This document shows, one piece after another, positions 26,533 through 35,294 of a stretch of DNA of 64,000 nt. Source of the DNA: Streptomyces sp. CT34 (GTDB lineage: Bacteria > Actinomycetota > Actinomycetes > Streptomycetales > Streptomycetaceae). Made by a program: the position numbers and the translations under genes. The notes beneath the pieces are model-generated. The model saw only the letters and a program-made list of their open reading frames with translations. It made no database searches and was not told the origin of the DNA. The stretch's first letter is position 1; every line of letters begins with the position of its first letter. Location of the stretch: NCBI RefSeq assembly GCF_000805335.1, contig NZ_KN708638.1, positions 6,121,692-6,185,691 on the forward strand, read 5' to 3'.

Positions 26533-27342
26533 ATGCGCCCCTGCGTACCCGCCGCCTTCGGAGCCCTCGCGCTGATATTCGCCGCACCGACCTCGGCTGC
26601 TGCGGACGGGTCGGTGATCGGTGGCAAGCCCGTGCGGCCCTCCAGCAGCCCGTGGGCGGTGGCCCTGGCATCACATCAGCGGTTCGGGACCCAGCGCTCC
26701 GGCCAGTTCTGCGGCGGCGTGCTGGTCGGGCACGCGACGGTGGTGACGGCCGCGCACTGTCTGGGCCAGGAGGTGCTGGGACTCCCCTGGAAAGAGGTGC
26801 GCGATCTACGGGTCGTCGTCGGACGCGACAACCTCACTGGCGGCGGCGGCCAGGAGGTAGAGGTCGCCAACGTGTGGGTCAATCCGCGCTACAACAGCTG
26901 GACCAACGAGGGCGACATGGCCGTCCTGACGTTGAAGGAGCGGGTCCGGAACCGCCCGATCCGAATAGCCGGCGAGGACGACAGCGCCTACCGGCCGGGC
27001 AGCACGGCGACGGTCTACGGATGGGGCGATACGACCGGAGAGGGCAGCTATGCGTCGCAGCTGCGGTCGGCCCGGGTGAACGTGCTGCGTGACACGGTCT
27101 GCGCGAGGGCCTATCCGGGGAGCGCGGACGGGACGTACAAGGCCGCATCGATGCTGTGCGCGGGGGAACCGAAGGGCGGGCGGGACGCCTGCCAGGGGGA
27201 CAGCGGGGGGCCGCTGGTGGCGCAGGGGCGCCTGGTGGGGCTGGTGTCGTGGGGGACTGGCTGCGGGCAGGCGGGAAGCCCCGGTGTCTACACGCGCGCT
27301 TCCGCGCTGCTCCCGGCGGTGCGCGAGCATGGGGCGGGCTGA
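26533..27342 (+). CDS. Secreted trypsin-like serine protease (S1 family)
   Basis: This 269-residue extracellular protease has a Sec signal peptide at residues 1-24 (hydrophobic core AAFGALALIFAAPTSAAA). A short propeptide precedes the mature-type N-terminus VIGGKPV. The catalytic triad is intact: His75 in VTAAHC, Asp128 in EGDMAVL and Ser224 in GDSGGP. Cysteines FCGG/AAHC, and those around Cys190, Cys209 and Cys220, fit the trypsin disulfide pattern, and the aspartate in GRDACQGDSGGP, six residues before the serine, predicts trypsin-like Arg/Lys specificity. The start is ATG 26533 with AGGAG eight bases upstream. It stands alone after hrdB and is convergent with the zinc-ribbon gene. Confidence 0.95.
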   Translation: MRPCVPAAFGALALIFAAPTSAAADGSVIGGKPVRPSSSPWAVALASHQRFGTQRSGQFCGGVLVGHATVVTAAHCLGQEVLGLPWKEVRDLRVVVGRDNLTGGGGQEVEVANVWVNPRYNSWTNEGDMAVLTLKERVRNRPIRIAGEDDSAYRPGSTATVYGWGDTTGEGSYASQLRSARVNVLRDTVCARAYPGSADGTYKAASMLCAGEPKGGRDACQGDSGGPLVAQGRLVGLVSWGTGCGQAGSPGVYTRASALLPAVREHGAG

Positions 27343-27382
27343 GCGCCGCCGAGGATTGTCGGAGATGCCGCGGCGCACGAGT

Positions 27383-27421
27383 GCGGGCGGCCTCCCCGGT
27401 GGTGCCGGGAAAACCGCCCGC
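27383..27421. terminator. Hairpin between convergent protease and DUF7455 genes
   Basis: GCGGGCGG (27383-27390) pairs with CCGCCCGC (27414-27421), and an inner CCCGG/CCGGG stem lies in the loop. It could stop transcription from both sides. Confidence 0.55.
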
Positions 27422-27465
27422 CGCACGGCGCTGGGCCGCTACTCGCTCGTCGTGGATGCGATGTG

Positions 27466-27696
27466 TCAGCGTTCCTCGTCAGACGCAGACGTCGGAGAAG
27501 CGGTCAGCCGCTCCGTCTCGTCCTGTATTTCCGCGGCGATCTTCTTGAGTTCTGGCTCGAACTTGCGACCGTGGTGGGCGCAGAAGAGCAGTTCTCCGCC
27601 GGACATCAGGACGACGCGCAGGTATGCCTGGGCGCCGCAGCGGTCGCAGCGGTCAGCGGCCGTCAGCGGGCTCGCGGGTGTCAGAACAGTAGTCAC
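27466..27696 (-). CDS. Small zinc-ribbon protein (DUF7455)
   Basis: This 76-residue protein is conserved in actinobacteria. The half zinc ribbon is visible as ADRCDRCGAQAYLRV at residues 14-28, paired with LFCAHHGRKFEPEL at 37-50, giving a C-x2-C...C-x2-H pattern. An acidic helical tail follows (KKIAAEIQDETERL). Function is unknown; it may bind nucleic acid or protein. The ATG at 27696 is preceded by the AGAGAAGAGGCGACT-type ribosome region. In Streptomyces it commonly lies between the hrdB region and parE, on the strand opposite to parE, as here. Confidence 0.85.
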   Translation of the reverse strand: MTTVLTPASPLTAADRCDRCGAQAYLRVVLMSGGELLFCAHHGRKFEPELKKIAAEIQDETERLTASPTSASDEER

Positions 27697-28141
27697 GTCG
27701 CCTCTTCTCTAGCTCGACGAGCTGTCGTACCAGGGTCAACATCCAACCAGGCCGAAAACGTTCCCGCTCGTGCCTTTTCCTCGAAAAAATTCTTCCGAGG
27801 GGCCGGGTGCTGCCGGGTGGCGGCGAATGAGCCGTATTGCGTGGTGGTCTGATTCACGTTGGTTACTGGAGGTCTGCCCTCCCGGCTGGCTTGCCGGTTG
27901 TTGATGAGGACGTGCCCGGAGCCTAAATGGTTCATGCCTCGAAGGGAACGTGATGTGCACGTCACTCAGACGTCACCCCATCGAGCGATCGAACGCGTGA
28001 GCGAAATTCTACTACCATGGTCATGCTCACGGGTGGCGTCACATCGGCTCTACTGGGCCTCGGTACCCTCTCACCGGCGACACCGCCACAACCGAGTCCG
28101 CGGAATGCGGACTGCCAGAAATTCAGCGAGGAGCGAACCGC
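27697..28141. other. Gene-free region upstream of parE
   Basis: This 445-base divergent gap between the zinc-ribbon gene and parE contains an unusually AT-rich patch (about 27770-27800). It also holds a possible parE promoter TCGAAC-N18-TACCAT (27989-28018) and an inverted repeat flanking that -10. No gene was recognised. Confidence 0.5.
27996..28031. promoter_or_regulatory. Inverted repeat around the putative parE promoter
   Basis: CGTGAGC (27996-28002) and GCTCACG (28025-28031) form perfect 7-bp arms 22 bases apart, centred on the TACCAT -10 candidate. It could be an operator or a supercoiling-sensitive element. Confidence 0.4.
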
Positions 28142-30262
28142 GTGACCGCCGAGATGTCCGTGCCGTCCACCGCAGTGCTGACCGGGGCAGACCGGGACGG
28201 TTCCAACTACACCGCGCGGCATCTGCTCGTCCTCGAGGGCCTGGAAGCCGTCCGCAAGCGCCCCGGCATGTACATCGGCTCCACGGACAGCCGTGGCCTG
28301 ATGCACTGCCTCTGGGAGATCATCGACAACTCCGTCGACGAGGCGCTGGGCGGCTACTGCGACCACATCGAGGTGGTCCTCCATGACGACGGGTCGGTGG
28401 AGGTCCGGGACAACGGCCGCGGCATTCCCGTTGACGTCGAGCCCAAGACGGGGCTCAGCGGCGTCGAGGTCGTGATGACCAAGCTCCACGCCGGCGGAAA
28501 GTTCGGCGGCGGTTCGTACGCCGCCTCCGGCGGCCTGCACGGCGTCGGCGCCTCGGTCGTCAACGCGCTCTCCGCGCGGTTGGACGTCGAGGTGGACCGC
28601 AGCAGCAAGACGCACTCCATCAGCTTCCGGCGCGGCGTGCCCGGCATCTTCACGGAATCCGGGCCGGACGCCCCGTTCGACCCCAGTAACGGCCTCATCA
28701 AGGGCAAGCGGGTCCCCAAGACGAAGACCGGCACCCGGGTGCGCTACTGGGCCGACCGGCAGATCTTCCTCAAGGACGCCAAGCTCTCCCTGGAAACGCT
28801 GCACGCCCGCGCCCGGCAGACCGCGTTCCTGGTACCGGGGCTGACCATCGTCGTCCGCGACGAGCGCGGTATCGACGGCGCCGGGAAGACGGAGGAGACG
28901 TTCCGCTACGACGGCGGCATCAGTGAGTTCTGCGAGTACCTGGCGCAGGACAAGGCCGTCTGCGATGTCCTGAGGCTGACCGGCCAGGGCACCTTCAAGG
29001 AGACGGTGCCGGTCCTCGACGAGCGCGGTCACATGACACCGACCGAAGTCACCCGTGAACTGGGCGTCGACATCGCCCTCCGGTGGGGGACCGGCTACGA
29101 CTCGACGATCAAGTCCTTCGTGAACATCATCGCCACCCCCAAGGGCGGCACCCATGTCTCGGGCTTCGAGCGTGCGGTGACCAGGACCGTCAACGAGGTG
29201 CTGCGGTCCAGCAAGCTGCTGCGCGTCGCCGAGGACGACGTCGTCAAGGACGACGCGATGGAGGGCCTCACCGCCGTCGTCACCGTGCGGCTCGCGGAGC
29301 CGCAGTTCGAGGGACAGACCAAGGAGGTGCTGGGTACCTCCGCCGCGTCCCGGATCGTCGCCCAGGTGGTCGGCAGGGAACTCAAGGCGTTCCTGACGTC
29401 CACGAAGCGAGATGCCAAGCAGCAGGCGCGCTCCGTACTGGACAAGGTCGTCGCCGCGGCCCGTACGCGCATCGCCGCCCGCCAGCACAAGGAGGCCCAG
29501 CGGCGGAAGACGGCGCTGGAGTCGTCCTCCCTGCCGGCCAAGCTGGCGGACTGCCGCAGCGACGACGTCGACCGCAGCGAACTGTTCATCGTCGAGGGGG
29601 ACTCGGCGCTGGGCACGGCGAAGCTGGCGCGGAATTCGGAGTTCCAGGCGCTGCTGCCGATCCGCGGCAAGATCCTCAACGTCCAGAAGTCGTCGGTCTC
29701 GGACATGCTCAAGAACGCCGAGTGCGGCGCCATCATCCAGGTCATAGGGGCCGGATCCGGCCGCACCTTCGACATCGACACCGCCCGCTATGGCAAGGTC
29801 ATCTTCCTCGCCGACGCCGATGTCGACGGTGCCCATATCCGCTGTCTGCTGCTGACGCTCTTCCAGCGCTACATGCGGCCGATGGTCGAGCAGGGCCGGG
29901 TCTTCTCCGCCGTCCCGCCGCTGCACCGTGTCGAGCTCATCAACCCCAAGAAGGGCCAGGAGAAGTACATCTACACCTACTCGGACAACGAACTCCGCCA
30001 GACGCTGCTGGAGCTCCAGCGCAAGAAGGTCCGCTACAAGGACAGCATCCAGCGCTACAAGGGCCTCGGCGAGATGGACGCCGACCAGCTCGCCGAGACC
30101 ACCATGGATCCGCGGCACCGCACCCTGCGCCGGATCAACATCAGTGATCTCGAGGCGGCGGAGAAGGCGTTCGATCTCCTGATGGGCAACGAAGTCGCTC
30201 CCCGTAAGGAGTTCATCACCAACTCCGCCTCCACTCTGGACCGTTCGCGCATCGACACCTGA
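28142..30262 (+). CDS. parE: DNA topoisomerase IV subunit B
   Basis: This 706-residue type IIA topoisomerase ATPase subunit works with ParC to decatenate replicated chromosomes. The GHKL ATPase domain has EIIDNSVDEALGG and VRDNGRGIPVD (about 58-100), and GGLHGVGASVVNALS (about 130). The transducer region follows with the conserved lysine loop QTKEVLGTS. The TOPRIM domain has LFIVEGDSALGTAKLA, PIRGKILNV and DADVDGAHIRCLLLT, and the C-terminus has YKGLGEMDADQLAETTMDP. The start is GTG 28142 with GAGGAG eight bases upstream. The length fits ParE-type GyrB2 of Streptomyces rather than GyrB near dnaN. parC is about 6.6 kb downstream on the other strand. A strong terminator follows. Confidence 0.96.
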   Translation: MTAEMSVPSTAVLTGADRDGSNYTARHLLVLEGLEAVRKRPGMYIGSTDSRGLMHCLWEIIDNSVDEALGGYCDHIEVVLHDDGSVEVRDNGRGIPVDVEPKTGLSGVEVVMTKLHAGGKFGGGSYAASGGLHGVGASVVNALSARLDVEVDRSSKTHSISFRRGVPGIFTESGPDAPFDPSNGLIKGKRVPKTKTGTRVRYWADRQIFLKDAKLSLETLHARARQTAFLVPGLTIVVRDERGIDGAGKTEETFRYDGGISEFCEYLAQDKAVCDVLRLTGQGTFKETVPVLDERGHMTPTEVTRELGVDIALRWGTGYDSTIKSFVNIIATPKGGTHVSGFERAVTRTVNEVLRSSKLLRVAEDDVVKDDAMEGLTAVVTVRLAEPQFEGQTKEVLGTSAASRIVAQVVGRELKAFLTSTKRDAKQQARSVLDKVVAAARTRIAARQHKEAQRRKTALESSSLPAKLADCRSDDVDRSELFIVEGDSALGTAKLARNSEFQALLPIRGKILNVQKSSVSDMLKNAECGAIIQVIGAGSGRTFDIDTARYGKVIFLADADVDGAHIRCLLLTLFQRYMRPMVEQGRVFSAVPPLHRVELINPKKGQEKYIYTYSDNELRQTLLELQRKKVRYKDSIQRYKGLGEMDADQLAETTMDPRHRTLRRINISDLEAAEKAFDLLMGNEVAPRKEFITNSASTLDRSRIDT

Positions 30263-30279
30263 GTAGGCCGCTGCTCCGT

Positions 30280-30317
30280 ACGGGCGCCTCTCCACCCACG
30301 GGTGGACGGGCGCCCGT
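30280..30317 (+). terminator. Terminator of parE
   Basis: ACGGGCGCC (30280-30288) and GGCGCCCGT (30309-30317) form 9-bp arms, and the loop contains a second TCCACC-CACG-GGTGGA hairpin. It begins 17 bases after the parE stop. Confidence 0.85.
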
Positions 30318-30420
30318 CGTCATTTCCACCCGCGCCCCACCCTGGCTCCGATCCGGGCGGTGGGGTGCTCTCCGTAGCGTCGGGAACGTCGAAATTCCCC
30401 GTCCACGGAGGCTTCAGGAC

Positions 30421-30909
30421 ATGAGCGGCTGGCCCAGCGTCGTCGTGATGATCGCGGTTGTCGTCGTCGTGTGCGCCCGGCAGTTCACGGCGCAGCGCGT
30501 CACCTCGGAAGGCAAGAAGTGGTGGCTGATACCCGTCATCCTTTGCATCCTGGCGCTGCGGCAACCCGGCCTCCTGGACCCCGCGCACCATGCAGCGTCC
30601 GCGGTCCTGCTGGCAGTGACCCTTCTGCTCGGGCTGGCCAGCGGTGCGGCATGGGCCTGGACCACGCGTATCTGGACCGATGCGGACGGTGCGGTCTGGA
30701 CCAAGGGCACCTGGGCGGCGGCCGGTGTGTGGCTGTGCGGGATGGCACTGCGCTTCGGCCTCATGGGCATTGCTGCGGTCCTGGGCGTCCACCAGGGGAG
30801 CCAGGCCACAATGCTGTCCGTAGCGGCCATGCTGCTCACCCGTGCCGGTGTCACCAGCTGGCGCGCCCAGGCCGCGCTGCAGACGTACCGTGTCCCTGTC
30901 GCGGGCTGA
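30421..30909 (+). CDS. Four-helix membrane protein (DUF1453/CcdC-like)
   Basis: This 162-residue integral membrane protein has hydrophobic segments at about residues 5-20 (SVVVMIAVVVVVCA), 35-47 (WLIPVILCILAL), 58-78 (AASAVLLAVTLLLGLASGAAW) and 98-118, with a final segment near 130-142. The GKKWWLIPVILCILAL and GAAWAWTTRIWTDADGAVWTKG pattern is typical of a family of small membrane proteins found next to actinobacterial sensor kinases. The function is unknown. The start is ATG 30421 with GGAGG upstream. It is the first gene of an apparent three-gene operon with the kinase and response regulator; the gap to the kinase is 31 bases. Confidence 0.8.
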   Translation: MSGWPSVVVMIAVVVVVCARQFTAQRVTSEGKKWWLIPVILCILALRQPGLLDPAHHAASAVLLAVTLLLGLASGAAWAWTTRIWTDADGAVWTKGTWAAAGVWLCGMALRFGLMGIAAVLGVHQGSQATMLSVAAMLLTRAGVTSWRAQAALQTYRVPVAG

Positions 30910-30940
30910 CGCTCCGCGGCGCCCACCGAAAGGACCGTAC

Positions 30941-32107
30941 GTGCCGCCCAACCACTGGACCAGCTGGCCCCTGCGGGAGTCGCTCTCCCGTGAGGGCGTC
31001 AGCGAGGCCCGGTTGTGGATCGGCCGCACCATCCGTGTCCTGGTGGTGGCCGGCCTGCTGTGGACCACCCTTGTAGAAGGCCCCTTCAGCGGCTGGGGCC
31101 TGGTTGCGGCGTGCGCCGCAATCGTCACGACCTTGGTGATGTTCCGGTGCTTCCTCCACATGACGCGTGAGCGTCGGCTGTGGACCTCCATCGGGCTGTT
31201 CGCCGTGCTGGAGGCCGCGGCATTCGGCTTCTACCTGGCCGACGCCCGGATGCCGGCGATCGTCCTGTGGTGCGCCTGTGCCATCACTTCCATGGAGCGG
31301 CTGCCGCTGAGCGTCGCCGTGCCGTGCTCGTCGATCGCACTCGGTGCGTTCGCGGTGGTCAACACGGACAACTGGCTGACGACCGTTGTGACCACAGGAG
31401 GGCTGGGGCTCGCCGGTTATGTCGTACGGCTGGATGCCGAGGCGCGCGGCAATGCCCAGCGTTTGCTGGCGCAGGAACGCGCCGCCCGTAAGGCCGAGGC
31501 CGAAACCGCAGCGCTTGCGGAACGGGGGCGGATCGCGCGAGAGATCCACGACGTCCTCGCCCACAGCCTCAGCGCCCAGCTGGTGCACTTGGAGGCAGCT
31601 CGGCTGATGATCCAGCGAAGCACCGACCTGGAATCGGACCGTGAGCAGCTCCTGGAGCGGGTGGTGGCATGCAGAGGGATGGCGCGAGAAGGGCTTGACG
31701 GCACCCGTGAGGCCCTTTCCGCGCTGCGCGGCGAGATGATCCCGGTCGAGGACTTCCTGAGCCGTCTGACGGCCGCTGAGGGCGCGCAATTGGACGTCGT
31801 GGGTGAGCAGCGCACGCTGCCGGCGGAGGCGGGGCTAGCGGTCCGCAGAGTCGCGCAAGAGGCGCTCACGAATGTACGCAAGCACGCACCGGGTGCCCGG
31901 GTGACTGTGCAACTGGAGTACGCCGAGAGCCACATAGGACTGGTGGTGCGCAATTCGGGAGGGCGTTGCAAGCCTGGTGAGCTCGCGAGCAGCGGTTCCG
32001 GGTACGGTCTGCTCGGGATGCGGGAGCGCGCCGAACTCCTCGGCGGAACGCTGGAGTCCGGCCCCGATGAGGAGGGTTTCGTGGTGCGGTTGTGGGTGCC
32101 CGCATGA
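30941..32107 (+). CDS. Two-component sensor histidine kinase (NarL/DesK type)
   Basis: This 388-residue membrane kinase has an N-terminal region with about five hydrophobic segments (residues 22-165, for example VLVVAGLLWTTLV and GWGLVAACAAIVTTLVMF). A coiled coil (EARGNAQRLLAQERAARKAE) leads to the HisKA_3 phosphoacceptor AREIHDVLAHSLSAQLVHLE and a HATPase_c domain with N-box QEALTNVRKHAPG and G-box GSGYGLLGMRERAELLGG. The small extracytoplasmic loops suggest membrane-associated sensing. The start is GTG 30941 with GAAAGGA upstream. It lies between the small membrane protein and its cognate regulator, whose start overlaps its stop, implying translational coupling. The signal is unknown. Confidence 0.92.
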   Translation: MPPNHWTSWPLRESLSREGVSEARLWIGRTIRVLVVAGLLWTTLVEGPFSGWGLVAACAAIVTTLVMFRCFLHMTRERRLWTSIGLFAVLEAAAFGFYLADARMPAIVLWCACAITSMERLPLSVAVPCSSIALGAFAVVNTDNWLTTVVTTGGLGLAGYVVRLDAEARGNAQRLLAQERAARKAEAETAALAERGRIAREIHDVLAHSLSAQLVHLEAARLMIQRSTDLESDREQLLERVVACRGMAREGLDGTREALSALRGEMIPVEDFLSRLTAAEGAQLDVVGEQRTLPAEAGLAVRRVAQEALTNVRKHAPGARVTVQLEYAESHIGLVVRNSGGRCKPGELASSGSGYGLLGMRERAELLGGTLESGPDEEGFVVRLWVPA

Positions 32108-32790
32108 TGGCACGCACGGTGGCGCGCGTCGTCGTGGCCGATGACCAGACGGTGGTACGCGAGGGAATCGTGATGCTGCTGGGGCTGTTGCCCGGTATCG
32201 AGGTCGTCGGATCGGCCGGGAACGGTGAGGAGGCCGTCAGCATGGTCGCCGAACTCGCCCCCGATGTCGTCCTGATGGACCTGCGGATGCCCCGTTGCGA
32301 CGGCGTCGAGGCGACCCGGCGGATCCGTACGGACCACCCTGGCACCCAGGTCGTGGTCCTCACTACGTATGCCGATGACGAATCCCTCTTCCCGGCCTTG
32401 CAGGCCGGCGCCCGTGGTTACCTCACCAAGGACGCCGACGGTGATGAGATCGTCCGCGCCATCGAAGACGTGCTGTCAGGCGAGGCCGGCCTGTCGCCGA
32501 AGATCCAGCGGCGCCTCCTGGACCGCTTCGCAGAGCCCGCACACACCCTTCCGAAACAGTCGGACGATCCCCCGGACGGACTGACCGCCAGGGAGGTGGA
32601 GGTGCTACGACTCGTGGCAGAGGGGCAGTCGAACCCAGAGATCGCGCGCACGCTGCATGTCTCCACTGCGACGGTGAAGACGCACATCAACAACATCTTC
32701 GCCAAGGCAGGTCTACGGGACCGCGCCCAGGCTATCCACTATGCGTACCGGAACGGCCTCGCAGAGCCGCCCGGGTCGGCTGCGACCTGA
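32104..32790 (+). CDS. LuxR-family (NarL-type) response regulator
   Basis: This 228-residue regulator has a receiver domain with phosphoacceptor Asp59 in DVVLMDLRMP, acidic pair in VVVADDQTVVREG, the switch threonines in VVVLTTYADD and Lys109 in GYLTKDADGDEI. A linker follows, then a C-terminal LuxR helix-turn-helix (LTAREVEVLRLVAEGQSN, ARTLHVSTATVKTHINNIFAK). The start ATG 32104 overlaps the kinase stop (ATGA), and a second ATG follows at once; a GTG at 32092 is also in frame. It is the output partner of the kinase. Target genes are not evident; the neighbouring membrane protein gene may be one. Confidence 0.93.
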   Translation: MMARTVARVVVADDQTVVREGIVMLLGLLPGIEVVGSAGNGEEAVSMVAELAPDVVLMDLRMPRCDGVEATRRIRTDHPGTQVVVLTTYADDESLFPALQAGARGYLTKDADGDEIVRAIEDVLSGEAGLSPKIQRRLLDRFAEPAHTLPKQSDDPPDGLTAREVEVLRLVAEGQSNPEIARTLHVSTATVKTHINNIFAKAGLRDRAQAIHYAYRNGLAEPPGSAAT

Positions 32791-33599
32791 TGACGTGGCG
32801 AGGGGCCCGGACCGAAGAGTCTTGGGCCTTCCGTTTCGTTCTGCCCACCTGAACGATCCGCTCTCGTCTGGATGGCCAACGAGGCAGCGGGGGTTGGGAG
32901 TCGGGTGTCTGGCTGGGCTCTGGATCAGAGCATCAGCTGTGTTTCCGGACCGCTAATCCGGGGCGGGTGGCGCGGATGGGTGCGGCGGACCTTGCTTCCT
33001 GATGGCGGCCGTGGGGTGCGGGGCAGACTGTGACGGCGTTTCGGCGCGCGTGTTGTGGGTGCCGGCTGCCGACCGGGGCGGACGTGTGCGACGGGCGATT
33101 GTGGAACGTGGGTAGGAGCGCGGCGCGGTGTGAGTTATCCACAGGCTCCGCGATTGCGGATTGTGTGCGCGTAGCCTCACAAAGTGAAGTTCGGGCTGGA
33201 GGGCCCGTCTCATGCCGGCTGGCGAGCGTCGCCGAGCGGCGCTCTGTCAGGGTGCGGCGAGCTCGGTGACGAATGCACGGGTGCCGAGTGGCTGGTGGCT
33301 GGGGCAAGTCCGTGGCCCGACAGGAGCTGGGAAGCGTGCGGTGAGGCGCGCGGAGGGGAGTCGGTATGTGGGTAACGGGGGATGGCGCCGGCGCCTGGCG
33401 CGCGGCAGCAGGGCGCGGTAGGCACCGGACTGCTGTGTTGCGCTCTGTGCGGCCGATGCTCGGCTTGGGGCTCGCCGCGACGTTGGGTCTGGCGGCAGGG
33501 GCAGCGCTGGCCCGGGCTGTGGCAGGCGAAAGGCAGCCAGATGGGACACAGCGCTGCAGGTGCATGCGTGAAGCCGGGGAGCGGAAAATGCGTCCGGCT
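32791..33599. other. Gene-poor stretch after the two-component operon
   Basis: This 809-base region is convergently flanked by the response regulator and the sucrase/ferredoxin-like gene. It contains one TTATCCACA (33135-33143). Frames on both strands are open but lack domain features, and no ribosome site plus codon bias supports a gene. No clear terminator was found after the operon. Confidence 0.5.
33135..33143. promoter_or_regulatory. Single DnaA-box-like 9-mer
   Basis: TTATCCACA occurs here as an isolated copy. A single box has limited meaning. Confidence 0.3.
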
Positions 33600-34610
33600 T
33601 CAGGTGAGCGGCAGGGCGGGAGAGAAGGGCCGGCCAGGGACGTCGGTATCCGGGATGGCGGTGATGGAAGTGACCGCCATTCGCGTCGGTGGACCGAGAG
33701 GCGCACCACAGCTGGCGGGCGCCGGAGCACCGTCGGTCCGCTGATCGACGACAACGTGCCAGGCCCGGCCGTCGGCATGGGTGACGGTGACGACCCAGGA
33801 GGGAGAAGCCGCCGGAACCGCCCCGTCACCCGGCGCCGGCCCATTGCCCCACCGCGCTTCGGGCCGCACCGCGTCGGTCCGTACGATGTCGAGTGCGTCC
33901 GCCCGCGGCTCACGGATCAACTCGCGGACCGCGAGGTCAGCGGCCTGAGCCGGGCGGTCCCAGGTAGAGCGGCCGCGGCAGTGATCGAGCCCGACTCGGC
34001 CGTGACGCGCCGCTTCCACGATGTCCTTGACCAACTGGGCCGAGGCTCGTCCGTAGGCGTAGCCGTAGGGCAGGACGAAAAGCGTGGGGGAGAAGCGGTG
34101 TCCGCCGATATGGGTGACTTCCCAGGTTGCCGTACTACTGGCGGCGAGCTCGGTGGCCAACGGGCGGCCGAGGATGGCACAGCAGCGATCCCTCTTGCCG
34201 TTCGTGCATACAAGGACCACAGGATCTCCGGCGTATTGCTCCCAGAGGCCGTCATGTTCGCCGGCGCCCAAGGCGGTGAAGTTCAGCCCAAGAGCCGCCC
34301 GCGGGTCGGTGACGGTGGTGGTGCGGATCCAGGAACGGCCCGGAGCGGTGTGCGCGACGAACAGCCGGCGTCGGGGAACACCGTGGCAGTCGGCGTGGCG
34401 TCCCGGCCGGCGGATCAGCGCGACGCGTACACCTGTCCCCTCTGTGGCGGCCTCCAGGGCCCGGCCGACGTGCGGGTCGAGGTGGCTGTCCGTCAGGGCC
34501 TTCGCCCCCCACGGTCCGGTCTGCTCGATGAGCAGCCAGGTGAGGGCTGTGGCTGCCGTCCCGGCGACGGGCTCGGCCGATTCACGGGAAGCGGTAGCGC
34601 AGGTGCTCAC
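33600..34610 (-). CDS. Sucrase/ferredoxin-like family protein
   Basis: This 336-residue protein matches the sucrase/ferredoxin-like (thioredoxin-fold) family. Hallmarks are STCATASR at the start, LLIEQTGPWGAKAL, the core VVLVCTNGKRDRCCAILGRPLA with three cysteines, and EVTHIGGHRFSPTLFVLPYGYAYGR. The cysteine pattern resembles thioredoxin-like [2Fe-2S] ferredoxins, so a redox role is more likely than sucrose hydrolysis. The C-terminal 100 residues (VVTVTHADGRAWHVVVDQ) form an extra small domain. The start is GTG 34610; no ribosome site precedes it, and the preceding bases form a strong DmdR-type iron box. Iron-repressed expression and a role in iron or siderophore metabolism are inferred. Confidence 0.85.
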   Translation of the reverse strand: MSTCATASRESAEPVAGTAATALTWLLIEQTGPWGAKALTDSHLDPHVGRALEAATEGTGVRVALIRRPGRHADCHGVPRRRLFVAHTAPGRSWIRTTTVTDPRAALGLNFTALGAGEHDGLWEQYAGDPVVLVCTNGKRDRCCAILGRPLATELAASSTATWEVTHIGGHRFSPTLFVLPYGYAYGRASAQLVKDIVEAARHGRVGLDHCRGRSTWDRPAQAADLAVRELIREPRADALDIVRTDAVRPEARWGNGPAPGDGAVPAASPSWVVTVTHADGRAWHVVVDQRTDGAPAPASCGAPLGPPTRMAVTSITAIPDTDVPGRPFSPALPLT

Positions 34611-34629
34611 AAAGGTGAGCCTAACTCGG
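34611..34629 (-). promoter_or_regulatory. Iron-box candidate (DmdR1/IdeR-type) at the sucrase/ferredoxin-like gene
   Basis: Read on the minus strand, CCGAGTTAGGCTCACCTTT matches 13 consecutive positions (GTTAGGCTCACCT) of the 19-bp DmdR1 consensus TTAGGTTAGGCTCACCTAA. It directly abuts the GTG start, so a bound repressor would block a leaderless promoter. Confidence 0.65.
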
Positions 34630-35294
34630 ACAGGCTGACCGCGAATCCTGGGAGGGCGACGGAGGAGGCCACGACGAGTGGCGGCGGTTGGTCGTGCCTG
34701 CGTTACGGCGGTGTCGGGCATGGAAGTCGCGCGCTGCGGCGACGTTCCGGGGGGCTGCAGCGACGAAGGCCGGCTCCGACAAGGTCACGGACGGCTCGTC
34801 GGAATGCGTGACTGAGCGCTGCGCGGGCCGTCAGACGGGGCACGGGGCCGTGGGATGCCTGGTGAGCGTTTCCTGGAGCGGTACGAGCAACGGGGTGGGG
34901 TGCGGCGGGCCCCGGCGTGTGGGCGTCGGGGCGACGGTCCGGCGAGTGATGGGTCTGTACGCGGCGTCGGGCTGAGTGGCCCGAGTGGTGAGTTTGGCTG
35001 GAGCGCGGCGCGAGACTTCCCGAGCCACCGCATGGGACGGCATGCGGTTCAGCGTCTCGCATCGGGGACCGGTGTGGGACTGCCATGGCATAGGGACTTC
35101 GTCTGCCGATAGCGGGGAGGACCATCCTGGTGGCGGTATGCACGTCCCTGCGGTAGCCCGGGCCCGCTGTGGTCTTCGGCACTGCTCGTTGGCAGACGTG
35201 GCTCGGGCTGTCCCGTAGGCAGTCCGTTACGATCGACAGCTCGTTCGCCGCCGTCTCGGGCGGCACGCCACCCGCACGATGGAGGCACACCCCC
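34630..35294. other. Gene-free divergent region before the CobW-type gene
   Basis: About 665 bases separate the iron box from the CobW-type gene. Small frames exist on both strands but none has a ribosome site with recognisable content. No Zur-box-like palindrome was found. Confidence 0.5.

Noticed and set aside
27962..30295. 777-codon open frame on the minus strand opposite parE
   Set aside because: It is the antisense shadow of parE; high third-position GC keeps the opposite frame open and its translation has no domain features.
33366..33600. Plus-strand frame with a short hydrophobic stretch (LGLGLAATLGLAAGAALARA)
   Set aside because: It resembles a signal peptide, but the frame continues antisense into the sucrase/ferredoxin-like gene without a domain and lacks a ribosome site.
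34630..35294. Zur box upstream of the CobW-type gene
   Set aside because: No TGAAAATGATTTTCA-like palindrome was found by eye.
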